Source: Lyticum sinuosum
GTDB taxonomy: Bacteria > Pseudomonadota > Alphaproteobacteria > Rickettsiales > Midichloriaceae
Length of the DNA: 64,000 bases
Assembly: GCF_034471385.1 (NCBI RefSeq)
Contig: NZ_JARGYU010000003.1
Location: forward strand, 113,189-177,188
Reading direction: 5' to 3'
Part shown: positions 18,615 to 28,593 of the stretch, piece after piece
Layout: every line of letters begins with the position of its first letter
How positions within the stretch are numbered: the stretch's first letter is position 1
Notes under the pieces: model-generated
What the model was told of the DNA's origin: nothing
The model's input: only the letters and a program-made list of their open reading frames with translations
Databases searched by the model: none
Program-made: the position numbers and the translations under genes

Positions 18615-20612
18615 CTAATTTTTATCAGTCTTTTGATTTCTTCTAGTTTTTCTAGATTTATATCTAATTAAAGATCTTTCTTTTGTATTAATTTTTTTAT
18701 TATCTTTCTTTTTTATTGTTTTATATGTATTTTTGATTGGAGTTATTGAATCAGTAAAATGATCAGAAGATAATTTGTGCTCTGATTTAAATTCAGATCG
18801 CTTTTTTTTATCAGTTAAAATTTCTGATCTATTTTTTATAGTACCAGATTTTTTATTTTTGATAAGATTAAAAGATTCTGCATCGTTTTTTACTATAGAA
18901 TTCTGTGTTTTTGATAATAATTTATTATTTTTAGTAGAAATTTTTGTATTTTTAACGATTTTTGTGACAGATTGTTTTAGAGATTTATTAATTTTTTTAT
19001 CAACATATGGATTAGAACTTTTTTTACAAATAAATCTTAAAGGTATACCAAATAAGTTAAATTTTTCTGCCATTTTATTTCTTATATAGCTGATATAATT
19101 ATCAGCTATACATTCTGTATTAGAAAATAATTGAAATGTTGGAGGTTGGGTAGCTATTTGATTCATATATTTTATTTTTACTAAAATATTGTTTTTTCCA
19201 CGCGAAGGAGGATGATCTTTAGTGATAATATTTAGCCAACGATTCAATAATGCAGTATTAAAAGATTTTTTCCATAATATTTTTATTATATGTGAAATCT
19301 GAATAATTTCTTTCACATTTTGTCTATTTATAGCTGATGTATAAATTATAGGTGGAGAAATTACTTCATTTATAAAATTAGGTAATATTTCTTTAACATC
19401 TTCTTTTAATTTTGTGAGTTCTTCTATACTAATGGTATCAATTTTGTTAAATACTATTACTATGCCTTTACCTTCATTAACAATCATTTTTGCAATATTG
19501 AGATCCTGTTTGTTCAATGGTTTTTGTACATCCATGACTAAAATCACAACATCTGCACGTCTAATTGAAGCAATACTTTGTCCAACAGAATTGAATTCAA
19601 AATTCTCATTAGTAACTTTAGATCTCCTTCTCATTCCTGCTGTATCAACAAGTTCTATTTCTGAGAGTTCTGCAACTATTGTTGGATTATCTGATTGTAG
19701 ATTATAATCGTTTTCTGAATTATTTTCACTATATTCTTTAATATTATCATTTCTATTTATAAAAATATTATTATTATCTATATTTTCATAATTATTATTT
19801 TTTATAGCAATATCATTTTTTGTATATTGAATATTGGTGATTTTTTCATCAGAAATAAAATTTATCTTATTTTTAGATTCTATATTTTTAAAATATGTTG
19901 CAGATATTGAATCACGTGTTGTTCCTGGTTGAGAATCTACAATACTTCTTTCTTCTTCCAGAATTACATTAAATATTGTTGATTTTCCAACATTTGGTTG
20001 TCCACATATTGTAATAGTTGTAATAGGTTTTGCATTTCTACTTCTTCTATATATTTGTTTAGGAAAAATTTCTATCAATCTGTCGTGAAGTGAATTAAAT
20101 CCTATACTATGTGTAGCTGATATAAAAACTGGATCCCCTAATCCAAGAGAAAAGAGTTCACTAATTGTAACTGATATTTTACTTTCTGTTTTATTTACAA
20201 CAAGAATAATTTTTTTTCCTATTCTGCGGATTTCTTTTATAAAATCAAAATCCAAACTACTTAAACCATTTTTTCCATCAACAATGAATATTATAGCATC
20301 AGCCTCTTTTATTGCTATCATTGTTTGATTAATCATTTCTTTATGAATTTTTGCTTGATCAGATATATCCCATCCTGCAGTATCTATAGCAATAAATTCC
20401 CATCCAAGAAGATTAGCTGAGAAATATTTTCTATCACGAGTCACGCCAGGTCTATCATCTGTAATAGCAATTTTTTTATGACAAAGGTTATTAAGTAATG
20501 TTGATTTACCAACATTTGGTTTACCAACTATAGCTATTTTAGGTAATCTATTATCTACAAATGTTGATAATTTAGATTCATTATTTTGTATATTATTGTT
20601 TTTTGTTATCAT
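18615..20612 (-). CDS. der: Ribosome biogenesis GTPase Der, enlarged
   Basis: Tandem GTPase needed for 50S subunit maturation. The first G domain shows GKPNVGKST, DDRPGVTRD and DTAGWD. The second shows GQPNVGKST, DSQPGTTRDS, DTAGMRRRSKV and NKID. A KH-like domain follows (KYMNQIATQPPTFQLF onward). At 665 residues it is far longer than the usual 440-490. An Asn/Asp/Glu-rich insertion of about 75 residues (about 230-305) separates switch I from DTAGMRR of the second G domain. A Lys-rich tail of about 120 residues follows the KH domain. It lies 20 bases downstream of bioF on the same strand, so the two are probably cotranscribed. Confidence 0.95.
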   Translation of the reverse strand: MITKNNNIQNNESKLSTFVDNRLPKIAIVGKPNVGKSTLLNNLCHKKIAITDDRPGVTRDRKYFSANLLGWEFIAIDTAGWDISDQAKIHKEMINQTMIAIKEADAIIFIVDGKNGLSSLDFDFIKEIRRIGKKIILVVNKTESKISVTISELFSLGLGDPVFISATHSIGFNSLHDRLIEIFPKQIYRRSRNAKPITTITICGQPNVGKSTIFNVILEEERSIVDSQPGTTRDSISATYFKNIESKNKINFISDEKITNIQYTKNDIAIKNNNYENIDNNNIFINRNDNIKEYSENNSENDYNLQSDNPTIVAELSEIELVDTAGMRRRSKVTNENFEFNSVGQSIASIRRADVVILVMDVQKPLNKQDLNIAKMIVNEGKGIVIVFNKIDTISIEELTKLKEDVKEILPNFINEVISPPIIYTSAINRQNVKEIIQISHIIKILWKKSFNTALLNRWLNIITKDHPPSRGKNNILVKIKYMNQIATQPPTFQLFSNTECIADNYISYIRNKMAEKFNLFGIPLRFICKKSSNPYVDKKINKSLKQSVTKIVKNTKISTKNNKLLSKTQNSIVKNDAESFNLIKNKKSGTIKNRSEILTDKKKRSEFKSEHKLSSDHFTDSITPIKNTYKTIKKKDNKKINTKERSLIRYKSRKTRRNQKTDKN

Positions 20613-20632
20613 TTTTATATTATTATTTATTT

Positions 20633-21826
20633 TTACTTAATTAATTTTATGATATATTTTAATAAGTGATCTATACTTTTATAATTGTGTTTAGTTGTTA
20701 AAGCAATACGTAAACGTGAAGAACTAGCAGTGGGAGGTCTAATTGCTGAAGTGATAATGTTATTTTTAAGTAATTCTTTTTGTGCATAAAGAGTTTTATA
20801 TTCATCATTAAGAATAATTGGTATAATATGTGTTGTTGATTCCCCTATATCAAAATCGAGGTTTTTTAATTCTAATCTGAGTATATTAGCTAAATCTTGA
20901 AGATAAAGACGTTCATTATTCATGAATTCAATCATTTGCCAACTTTTAAATGAACATCCAATTACAGCTGGAGACGGCGCTGTTGAATAAATTATACCTG
21001 GACATTTATTTATTAAATATTCTTTAATAATAGAACTACAGGCAATATAAGCACCACTAACTCCTAATGCTTTACTAAATGTTCCCATAACAATATAATC
21101 TATATTATCCATTTTTATACTAGTAGATAAACCATATCCTTTAGGGCCAAATAACCCTGTTGCATGTGCTTCATCTAAGTAAAGTAATATATTAAACTCT
21201 TTTGTTAGAGATATAATTTTTTCTATATCAATAACATCTCCATCCATACCAAAAACAGTTTCTGTTACTAAGAATTTTGGCCTTATGTCATATTTATATT
21301 TCTCCATTAATTTAACTAAATGATTTAAATCATTATGATAGTAACGATGTAATTCAGCTTTACTTAAAAATATAGCTTGATATAAACTAGAATGATTTAA
21401 TTTATCAAAAAAAACTATTGGGTAACATTTTAAAACTCTGTAATCAAGTAAAGATGATAAAACAGTAATATTAGCTTGAAATCCTGAATTAAATATAATA
21501 CTACTTTCGGTATTTTTATTTTTTGCTATAATTTCTTCAAATTCTTCATATAATGAAATATTTCCGGATAGTAAACGAGATCCTGTTGAACCAACACCAT
21601 ATTTGTTCATTGCATCAAATCCTGCTTTTATAATTTCTGGATGGTGACTAAGGTTTAAATAATCATTAGTTGAAAAATTTAAATTATAATTCGAATCATT
21701 AAAGTTATTACTTTCAATATTATTTTTATTATAAACTTTTTCTGGTAATTTGCGATAATATCCCTTTTTTTTTAGAGTTGATAATTCATCATTATATAAA
21801 TTTATATGAGTTTTTATATTAGTCAT
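20633..21826 (-). CDS. bioF: 8-amino-7-oxononanoate synthase
   Basis: PLP enzyme of the alpha-oxoamine synthase family that condenses pimeloyl thioester with L-alanine, the first committed ring-building step of biotin synthesis. Family motifs are present: NDYLNLSHHPE, GVGSTGSRLLSGN, LDEAHATGLFGPKG and the PLP lysine in GTFSKALG (about K252). It is divergent from bioB, which starts 144 bases away, so the two biotin genes share one intergenic region. The related enzyme ALAS lies 3.6 kb away. BioF is preferred over ALAS or KBL because of the SRLLSGN and AHATGLFG motifs and the bioB neighbour. Confidence 0.9.
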   Translation of the reverse strand: MTNIKTHINLYNDELSTLKKKGYYRKLPEKVYNKNNIESNNFNDSNYNLNFSTNDYLNLSHHPEIIKAGFDAMNKYGVGSTGSRLLSGNISLYEEFEEIIAKNKNTESSIIFNSGFQANITVLSSLLDYRVLKCYPIVFFDKLNHSSLYQAIFLSKAELHRYYHNDLNHLVKLMEKYKYDIRPKFLVTETVFGMDGDVIDIEKIISLTKEFNILLYLDEAHATGLFGPKGYGLSTSIKMDNIDYIVMGTFSKALGVSGAYIACSSIIKEYLINKCPGIIYSTAPSPAVIGCSFKSWQMIEFMNNERLYLQDLANILRLELKNLDFDIGESTTHIIPIILNDEYKTLYAQKELLKNNIITSAIRPPTASSSRLRIALTTKHNYKSIDHLLKYIIKLIK

Positions 21827-21970
21827 TTCTATTTATTTGTTGGATATTATATATTATTTTATATATATAATTTTTATAACTAAAAAATATTATAATTATA
21901 TATATCAAAATATTTAAAATATTAAAGAATTATTATTTTTTATCATTTTTATTAATTTTATTTTATTATT

Positions 21971-22951
21971 ATGACTAAATGGAGTGTAGAAGAAGCAAAA
22001 AATATATTTGATCTTCCTTTTAATGATATAATGCATAAAGCACAAACAATACATAGAAAAAGTTTTAATCCAGACCATTTACAAGTTAGTACACTTCTAA
22101 ATATAAAAACCGGTGGGTGTCCAGAAAATTGTTCTTATTGCCCACAATCAGCACATTATAAAACTAATTTAGAAAAAACAAGGTTAATGGAGATTGATGA
22201 AGTTGTAAAAGCAGCACTTCATGCTAAAGAAGTAGGTGCAACTCGTTTCTGTTTAGGTGCTGCATGGAGAAGTCCTAATAAAAAAGATTTAGATATTGTT
22301 TGTGAGATGATAACAGAGATAAAAAAAATAGGTTTAGAAACATGTGTTACATTGGGTATGTTGAATGACAATCAAGCAGAACAACTTAAAGAAGTTGGAT
22401 TAGATTTTTATAATCATAATATTGATACATCTGATGATTTTTATGAAAAAATTATCACTACAAGAACTTTCCAAGATAGAATAAATACTATTGAAAATGT
22501 TAGAAAAGCTGGAATTAAGGTTTGTTGTGGTGGTATTATTGGAATGGGAGAGACAAATCAAGATAGAATTAAGATGTTAGTTATTCTTGCTAATCTCGAT
22601 ATTCAACCAGAATCAGTTCCTATAAATAAATTAATAAAAATTCCTGGTACTCCACTTGCTAATCAAGAGAATGTTGATTCATTTGATTTTATTAAAACTA
22701 TTGCTCTTTGTAGGATTATGTTACCTAATTCATTTATTAGATTATCAGCTGGACGTCAAAACATGTCTGATGAAATGCAAGCTTTATGTTTTTTAGCAGG
22801 AGCTAATTCAATTTTTTATGGAGAAAAATTATTAACTGCTGAAAATTCTATGCCTGATAGAGATATAAATCTTTTTAAAAGATTAGGATTAAAATTTTTA
22901 CAACTAAATAATAATGATTCAATGATTAACTTTTTTAATGAGAAAAAATAG
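21971..22951 (+). CDS. bioB: Biotin synthase
   Basis: Radical SAM enzyme that inserts sulfur into dethiobiotin. The radical SAM cluster motif is CPENCSYC (Cys at 50, 54 and 57), followed by PQSAHY. The [2Fe-2S] ligands appear in FCLGAAW, ETCVTLGML and KVCCGGIIG, and the Arg ligand lies in IRLSAGRQNM. YNHNIDTS and PINKLIKIPGTP are conserved. The length of 326 residues is normal. It is divergent from bioF and upstream of flhB. No other biotin gene (bioA, bioC, bioD) is seen in the window, so the pathway genes are scattered. Confidence 0.97.
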   Translation: MTKWSVEEAKNIFDLPFNDIMHKAQTIHRKSFNPDHLQVSTLLNIKTGGCPENCSYCPQSAHYKTNLEKTRLMEIDEVVKAALHAKEVGATRFCLGAAWRSPNKKDLDIVCEMITEIKKIGLETCVTLGMLNDNQAEQLKEVGLDFYNHNIDTSDDFYEKIITTRTFQDRINTIENVRKAGIKVCCGGIIGMGETNQDRIKMLVILANLDIQPESVPINKLIKIPGTPLANQENVDSFDFIKTIALCRIMLPNSFIRLSAGRQNMSDEMQALCFLAGANSIFYGEKLLTAENSMPDRDINLFKRLGLKFLQLNNNDSMINFFNEKK

Positions 22952-23056
22952 TAAATTAGTATTAATTATTAAATTTTTATAGTTAAAATTATAGTATTAT
23001 TAAAATATAATAAAAATATATGAGTATAATAAATATATTAAAATATATAAATAATA

Positions 23057-24112
23057 ATGAGTGAAGAAGATAAATCTCAAAAAACAGAAGATGCTACTCA
23101 ACAAAAGCTCAAGAAATCTAGAGAAGAAGGAAAAACTTTTTCTTCTAGAGAAATAAATAATCTTTTTTCATTTATTACTGCTGCTATTGTTATAAAATGG
23201 ATTATTCCTAATTTATCATTAGTAATTTATGATGATTTATTGAATTTATATACAAATTCAATTTTAATTGATAAAAATTTAATATTGACACTAATTCGTA
23301 GTATTTTCGTAAAATTTATAACTTTTCTTGTAATTATAATAATTCCATTTACTTTAAGCGGAATTATATCATCTATAATACAACATGGATTTATTTATTC
23401 TCCGAAAAATATATCGCCTAAATTAGATCGTATTTCTCTTATAAATGGTGCTAAGAGAATTTTTTCAATTAATACGTTAGTTGAAATGTTAAAAGGTATA
23501 ATAAAAATAATTATAGTTGGAATAGCATTATATCGTACAATTTTACCAGAAATAAATAATATTTTTATATCAAAAAATCTTTTATCACAAGAAATTTTAG
23601 ATATTATACTAATTTGTATAGGAAAAATGCTATCAACTGTTATAATAGTTATGTTTTTTCTATCAATATTAGATTATTTATATCAAAGATATAAATATTA
23701 CACTGATATGAAAATGTCAAAACAAGAGATAAAGGATGAGCATAAACAAAATGAAGGAGATCCTAAGATAAAAAGCAAATTAAGACAAATAGCGAGAAAA
23801 AGATTGAGAAATAATATGAAAAAAGCAATTAAAGAAGCAACTGTTTTAATAACTAATCCTACACACTATGCTGTTGCAATTAAGTATGATGATAAAACAA
23901 TGTCAATTCCTATTGTAACAGCTAAAGGAGTTGATGAAATTGCATTAGAAATGAAAAAAATAGCTAGAGATAATTTTATACCTATTATTGAAAATAAAAC
24001 ATTAGCACAATCACTTTATGCAAATATAAAAGTAGATCATGAAATAACACAAATATATTATCAAGCAGTTGCTAATATAATAAATTATATTTATAATCTT
24101 AATAATAGATAA
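23057..24112 (+). CDS. flhB: Flagellar-type export apparatus protein FlhB
   Basis: Inner-membrane component of the flagellar type III export gate that sets substrate specificity. The N-terminus (EDKSQKTEDATQQKLKKSRE) matches the family. Four hydrophobic segments lie at about 30-55, 75-110, 140-165 and 180-205. The cytoplasmic domain contains the self-cleavage motif NPTH at 267-270 followed by YAVAIKYD. The length of 351 residues is normal. It is the only flagellar gene in the window, 105 bases after bioB. The lone location gives no operon support for whether a full flagellum remains. A non-flagellar T3SS homologue is less likely given the NPTHYAVAIKY motif. Confidence 0.94.
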   Translation: MSEEDKSQKTEDATQQKLKKSREEGKTFSSREINNLFSFITAAIVIKWIIPNLSLVIYDDLLNLYTNSILIDKNLILTLIRSIFVKFITFLVIIIIPFTLSGIISSIIQHGFIYSPKNISPKLDRISLINGAKRIFSINTLVEMLKGIIKIIIVGIALYRTILPEINNIFISKNLLSQEILDIILICIGKMLSTVIIVMFFLSILDYLYQRYKYYTDMKMSKQEIKDEHKQNEGDPKIKSKLRQIARKRLRNNMKKAIKEATVLITNPTHYAVAIKYDDKTMSIPIVTAKGVDEIALEMKKIARDNFIPIIENKTLAQSLYANIKVDHEITQIYYQAVANIINYIYNLNNR

Positions 24113-24241
24113 TAGTAGATAATTTATATATTTTTGATATGATTTTAAGTATTTTTAGTTTTATCTTTTATTTATAATAGAATAGCATTATCTTTTATTA
24201 AAAATATATTATAATATAGTTTTATATCATAAATATTATAT

Positions 24242-25501
24242 TTATATAATTTTATATAACTTTAATACTTTGTACAATGCATCGCAAAGTTTATCAATCA
24301 TATCAACAGTATGTAAAGGTGTTGGTATAATTCTTAATCTTTCTTGACCACGAGGAACAGTTGGATAATTTATATGTTGTATATATATTTTATAATCACT
24401 TTTTAATATAGAAGATATTTTTTCTGCTTTTTGAGAATCTCCAACTATTATTGGAATTATATGATATCCATTATCAATAAATGGTATTTTTTTATCTTCC
24501 ATTCTTTTTTTTAGATATTTTATATTTTCTTTATGCTTTATTCTTAAATTTTGACCATCAATATTACTAATTTTTTTTATACAAAATGATGCCGTCTCAG
24601 CAATAGCTGGAGGAATAGCAGTTGTAAATATAAAACCATGTGCTACAGCCATTATAGTATCAATACAATTTTTAGTGGATACTACATATCCACCGACTAA
24701 ACCATAAGCTTTTCCAAGAGTTCCTTGAATTATATCTATTTGATCTGTTAGACCCAATTCTTCGGCAAGACCAGATCCATTTTTGCCATATAATCCTACA
24801 GCATGAACTTCATCAAGATATATAATAGCATTATGTTCTTTAGCTATTGATACAATATCTTTTAAAGGCGCTGCTGTTCCTGTCATTGAATATATTGATT
24901 CACAAATAATAATTTTTGGTTGATTTATGGGATATTCAGATAAATATTTTTGTAATGCAATGATGTCATTATGAGGAAAAATATGCTTAGGTAATTTACT
25001 TGCTCTTATACCATGAATAATGGATGAATGATTTTCTTCATCAGAAAAGATTATAGCATTAGGTATAATCTTGCCTAATGCTTCAATTGTAGATTGATTT
25101 GCAATATAACCAGAAGTAAAAACCATCGCTGATTCTTTATCATATAACTTACTCAAAGTAAATTCTAAATCAAACAGAGATGAACTCGATCCAGATATAT
25201 TACGAGTACCACCAGCTCCAACCCCATATTTTTGTATTGATTTTTGATGATGACTAATAATATCTTCATTATGCGCCATACCAAGATAATTATTACTGCA
25301 CCATATAGTTAATCTATTTCCAGTTAATGAATCAGTAGCAATTGGAAATGTACTACCACTATAGTTTAAATAAGTAAATTTACGATAGCGTTTTTCATTT
25401 TTTATATTAGATAATATATCAGAAAAATATTTATCATAAATATTTTCGTCAATATTTTTACTTTCATTATTTTTTATAAATGATGAATTTGAATTATGCA
25501 T
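24242..25501 (-). CDS. hemA: 5-aminolevulinate synthase
   Basis: PLP enzyme that condenses glycine and succinyl-CoA to 5-aminolevulinate, the first step of the C4 heme pathway used by alphaproteobacteria. Motifs include WCSNNYLGM, YGVGAGGTRNISG, FSDEENHSSIIHGIR, LDEVHAVGLYG and the PLP lysine in GTLGKAYG (K263). The DEVHAVGLYG and GAGGTRNISG motifs separate ALAS from BioF. The length is 419 residues. It lies 26 bases after the lytic transglycosylase gene on the same strand. Its presence points to an alphaproteobacterium. Confidence 0.97.
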   Translation of the reverse strand: MHNSNSSFIKNNESKNIDENIYDKYFSDILSNIKNEKRYRKFTYLNYSGSTFPIATDSLTGNRLTIWCSNNYLGMAHNEDIISHHQKSIQKYGVGAGGTRNISGSSSSLFDLEFTLSKLYDKESAMVFTSGYIANQSTIEALGKIIPNAIIFSDEENHSSIIHGIRASKLPKHIFPHNDIIALQKYLSEYPINQPKIIICESIYSMTGTAAPLKDIVSIAKEHNAIIYLDEVHAVGLYGKNGSGLAEELGLTDQIDIIQGTLGKAYGLVGGYVVSTKNCIDTIMAVAHGFIFTTAIPPAIAETASFCIKKISNIDGQNLRIKHKENIKYLKKRMEDKKIPFIDNGYHIIPIIVGDSQKAEKISSILKSDYKIYIQHINYPTVPRGQERLRIIPTPLHTVDMIDKLCDALYKVLKLYKII

Positions 25502-25527
25502 AAATATAAAAAAATTTTATATTAAAA

Positions 25528-26460
25528 TTAATTTTTTGGTAAAGTTATATAATTATGGCCAGATATTTTATGCTTATCAAGCATTCTATGATTATCAGAT
25601 ATTCCATGATTATCAGGTATTCTATGATTTATATTAGTAGCTATCATCATAGGCTCAGAAATATCCCTACTTTTATTATTATTTTTATTTGTAATATTTT
25701 GAGACTTTTGCGAAAAGCTTTGTTTATGTTTTCTATTATTAGAATTATAATTTTCATTACTTAATAGAGATTGTTCTATGTTATATCTATTATATAAATA
25801 ATTTGAATTATGAGGATTTCTATAAGAAATATTACTTCCTAATTCACTCATACGCTTATAAACTTTCTCGCTATAAGCAGAAGAAAGGTGAGGCGTAAAT
25901 GAATGATATTGGCCTATTGCTTTTTTCCAGTTTTTTTGTGAAATATAACGCTCTGTTAAATAATGCGCTGCATATGCCACATTATATATTGGATTTAAAA
26001 TATTATTTGGACTATTACCAAATTGATGTTTATGATGAATCCAATTAATTTGAGTACAACCAATATCTATATTTGTATGTCCAGCATCTAATAATCTTTT
26101 TAGATAATTTAAAGCTTGTTGTTTATTTTTAAAGTAATGAGATTTACCTAAAGCATTTATAGTCCATGGCCATGGTAAAGGATCTTTATTGCCAAAATAA
26201 TTATAACCTGATTCAACAATAGAAATACTATAAAGAAGATTTTTAGGTAATGAGTATTTTTTCTCATAAAACTTTATAGCACTTATACACTGCCAATGAT
26301 CGCCATATATATCATAAGATGCATAAGCATTATATCTTTCATCTGTAATCACTATATAAATTAATATTGATATGATAAATTTTATAGTAAATTTTTCTGT
26401 AGTTTTTATTATTTTTTTTATTATATTTTTTATAAACCTTATATAATTAATACTTATCAT
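25528..26460 (-). CDS. Lytic transglycosylase (SLT domain)
   Basis: Probable peptidoglycan lytic transglycosylase. A hydrophobic N-terminal segment at about 25-38 would place it in the periplasm or anchor it. The SLT-type domain follows (about 55-205): the catalytic Glu is in SISIVESGYN (E83), and GCTQINW and NVAYAAHYL match the family. The C-terminal third is Asn/Ser-rich and ends in short degenerate repeats around PDNHG, SDNHR and LDKHK. Such enzymes open the cell wall for type IV secretion or flagellar assembly, and both systems have a gene in this window, but no neighbour ties it to either. Confidence 0.85.
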   Translation of the reverse strand: MISINYIRFIKNIIKKIIKTTEKFTIKFIISILIYIVITDERYNAYASYDIYGDHWQCISAIKFYEKKYSLPKNLLYSISIVESGYNYFGNKDPLPWPWTINALGKSHYFKNKQQALNYLKRLLDAGHTNIDIGCTQINWIHHKHQFGNSPNNILNPIYNVAYAAHYLTERYISQKNWKKAIGQYHSFTPHLSSAYSEKVYKRMSELGSNISYRNPHNSNYLYNRYNIEQSLLSNENYNSNNRKHKQSFSQKSQNITNKNNNKSRDISEPMMIATNINHRIPDNHGISDNHRMLDKHKISGHNYITLPKN

Positions 26461-26696
26461 CTAACTTATTTATTTTAATATTGATATGTGAATATAAATT
26501 ACTATGTTACAATATATAAAAATTTTTTAAAATGCATAAATTATATCTACTAATTTTACTATTTAAGTATTGATAATTAAAAATTTTGAACTATATCTTG
26601 ATTCATTATATATAACACTAATAATACTAGTAAGAAAAGTCTATTAAACATACAAATAAATGAGTAGAACTTAAACTTAAAATATGAAATAAAAAT

Positions 26697-27938
26697 ATGC
26701 ATAATCTCTCTTTATCTCCTTTAGGGAAAAATACTCCTTACATTTCTTATTATTCTTCTGAATTATTATGCTTTATTCCTAGGTTAACAGGTCGTAAAGA
26801 TATTTATATCCATTTTGATCAAAATGATTATGATTTTAATAAAAATATTTCAAGATTTAATAATAAATTATTTTTAGAAAAAAATCTTAATTTATCTATG
26901 TATGGATTTGATTTATGGAATGCATATGAGATTTCTTGGCTTGATACAAATAGTATACCAATAATTGCAATAGGTGAAATAATGTATTCATCTTCTTCTC
27001 CATCTATTGTAGAATCAAAATCATTAAAATTATATTTAAATTCATTTAGTGAAACTATATTTGAATCTACTGAAAGCGTAGAAAAAATTATTGCAAATGA
27101 TTTAACAAAAGGAATTGGAACTCCTGTTTTTGTCAAACTATATGAATCAACTTCTTGGAATGATAATATTCCAATTTTTACAATGGTAAATGATGATGTA
27201 GCAGCAAAAAAAGATGGATTTATGAGTATAGATAATGCGCTGCGAAAATATTGTAAAAGAAGTACTGCTCTTTCACCCAAAGAAATTCTAAAAAAAGACC
27301 ATCTTGATATATTTATAAATAAATTTAAGTTAAAAAATAGCATTAAAAAAAATACTTATTATAGATGTTATTCAAAGCTTCTTAGATCTTTGTGTCCAGT
27401 TACAGGACAACCAGATTGGGGTACAGTGTATATTGTTTATTCTGGAGATAAAATACGTCTATCAATTTTAGCAAGATATATTCTTGGTACAAGAAATCTC
27501 AATATGTTTCATGAACAATCTGTCGAGAAAATATTTACAGATATATGGAGAATGTTTAGACCTAAATTTCTTAAAGTATGGGCGCGTTATAATAGGCGTG
27601 GTGGAATAGATATTAATCCTCATAGAATTGGTTTTGTTACAAATCCTAGTAATGATAAAAGTATAAGAGGATTCAATAAAATTTATGATGAAAAAGCACA
27701 AGAGAAACATTATATAGAATACATTGATAAAAAATCTTATTCTGCTGATTTGTTAAATTATAATAATATCAATAATATAAATGATCCAAGTAAAAAAATA
27801 TCTAAGATTAAAATTAAAGATGTAGATTTACATGATCATCTTACTATAGATTTTTTTAATGAGGATTTAAAAGTAAGTGATGATGTTGAGCATTTAATTA
27901 AATTATTTCCCATAAATAATAGAAATTTAAGACAATAA
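26697..27938 (+). CDS. queF: NADPH-dependent 7-cyano-7-deazaguanine reductase, long (YqcD-like) form
   Basis: Reduces preQ0 to preQ1 in queuosine biosynthesis. The bimodular T-fold architecture is visible. The first half has SIVESKSLKLYLNSFSET (substrate-binding Glu). The second half has LLRSLCPVTGQPDWG with nucleophile Cys233 and Asp240, FHEQSVEKIF (H272/E273), and WARYNRRGGIDINPHR. The E. coli form has about 282 residues and this one has 413: an insertion lies around residues 185-225, and a tail of about 80 Asn/Lys/Asp-rich residues follows the catalytic domain. The active-site residues are intact, so activity is likely. Confidence 0.93.
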   Translation: MHNLSLSPLGKNTPYISYYSSELLCFIPRLTGRKDIYIHFDQNDYDFNKNISRFNNKLFLEKNLNLSMYGFDLWNAYEISWLDTNSIPIIAIGEIMYSSSSPSIVESKSLKLYLNSFSETIFESTESVEKIIANDLTKGIGTPVFVKLYESTSWNDNIPIFTMVNDDVAAKKDGFMSIDNALRKYCKRSTALSPKEILKKDHLDIFINKFKLKNSIKKNTYYRCYSKLLRSLCPVTGQPDWGTVYIVYSGDKIRLSILARYILGTRNLNMFHEQSVEKIFTDIWRMFRPKFLKVWARYNRRGGIDINPHRIGFVTNPSNDKSIRGFNKIYDEKAQEKHYIEYIDKKSYSADLLNYNNINNINDPSKKISKIKIKDVDLHDHLTIDFFNEDLKVSDDVEHLIKLFPINNRNLRQ

Positions 27939-27996
27939 AAATTATTATGGGATCTTAATATAGTAATATTGTAAATATATATAATTTTTTTATTAT

Positions 27997-28470
27997 TTAT
28001 TCCATTCCTCTACGAAGTGATCTTTCTATATCTCTTTCTTTTATAGCAGCTCTTTTATCATGATTTTTTTTACCTGTTGCTATAGAAAGAAGAATTTTCA
28101 CTATATTTCTATGATTAAAATATATTTTCAATGGAATTAATGCTATATTCTTTTTTTTAAATGTTCCAATGAGTTTACGAATTTGATTTTTATGTAAAAG
28201 TAATTTTTTAGGACGCTTTGGGTAATGATTATATCTATTAGCTTCAATATACTCATTAATATGAAGATTATGTAGAAATACTTCTTCATTTTCAACTATA
28301 GCATGTGAATCAGTTATATTAGTTTTATAATTGCGTAATGACTTTATTTCACTACCAGTTAAAACTATACCAGTCTCTATAACATCCTCTATATTATAAT
28401 TAAAAGATGCTTTATTATTATTTGATATTAAATGATAGATATTACTATCGGGTATTGATTTTGTTGCCAT
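27997..28470 (-). CDS. smpB: SsrA-binding protein SmpB
   Basis: Binds tmRNA and delivers it to stalled ribosomes for trans-translation. Recognisable blocks are SFNYNIEDVIETGIVLTGSEIK near the start, NITDSHAIVENEEVFLHNLHI, and a basic C-terminal tail (GKKNHDKRAAIKERDIERSLRR). The length of 157 residues is normal. It lies at the end of a same-strand run behind the malic enzyme and atpC. The gap of about 120 bases to atpC argues for its own promoter or a long spacer. tmRNA itself is not seen in the window. Confidence 0.96.
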   Translation of the reverse strand: MATKSIPDSNIYHLISNNNKASFNYNIEDVIETGIVLTGSEIKSLRNYKTNITDSHAIVENEEVFLHNLHINEYIEANRYNHYPKRPKKLLLHKNQIRKLIGTFKKKNIALIPLKIYFNHRNIVKILLSIATGKKNHDKRAAIKERDIERSLRRGME

Positions 28471-28593
28471 AACAAAACAAATAATTAATTATTTATTACA
28501 AATTTTATTTATTTTATTCTCTACTGCCATTTTTATTAATAATTTTTTTAAGTATATTAATAATTTTTCTAAGTATTTTAAAATATCTTAAAA

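Noticed and set aside
20633..21826. Second 5-aminolevulinate synthase
   Set aside because: Motifs SRLLSGN and AHATGLFG and the divergent bioB favour BioF; ALAS is the separate gene at 24242-25501.
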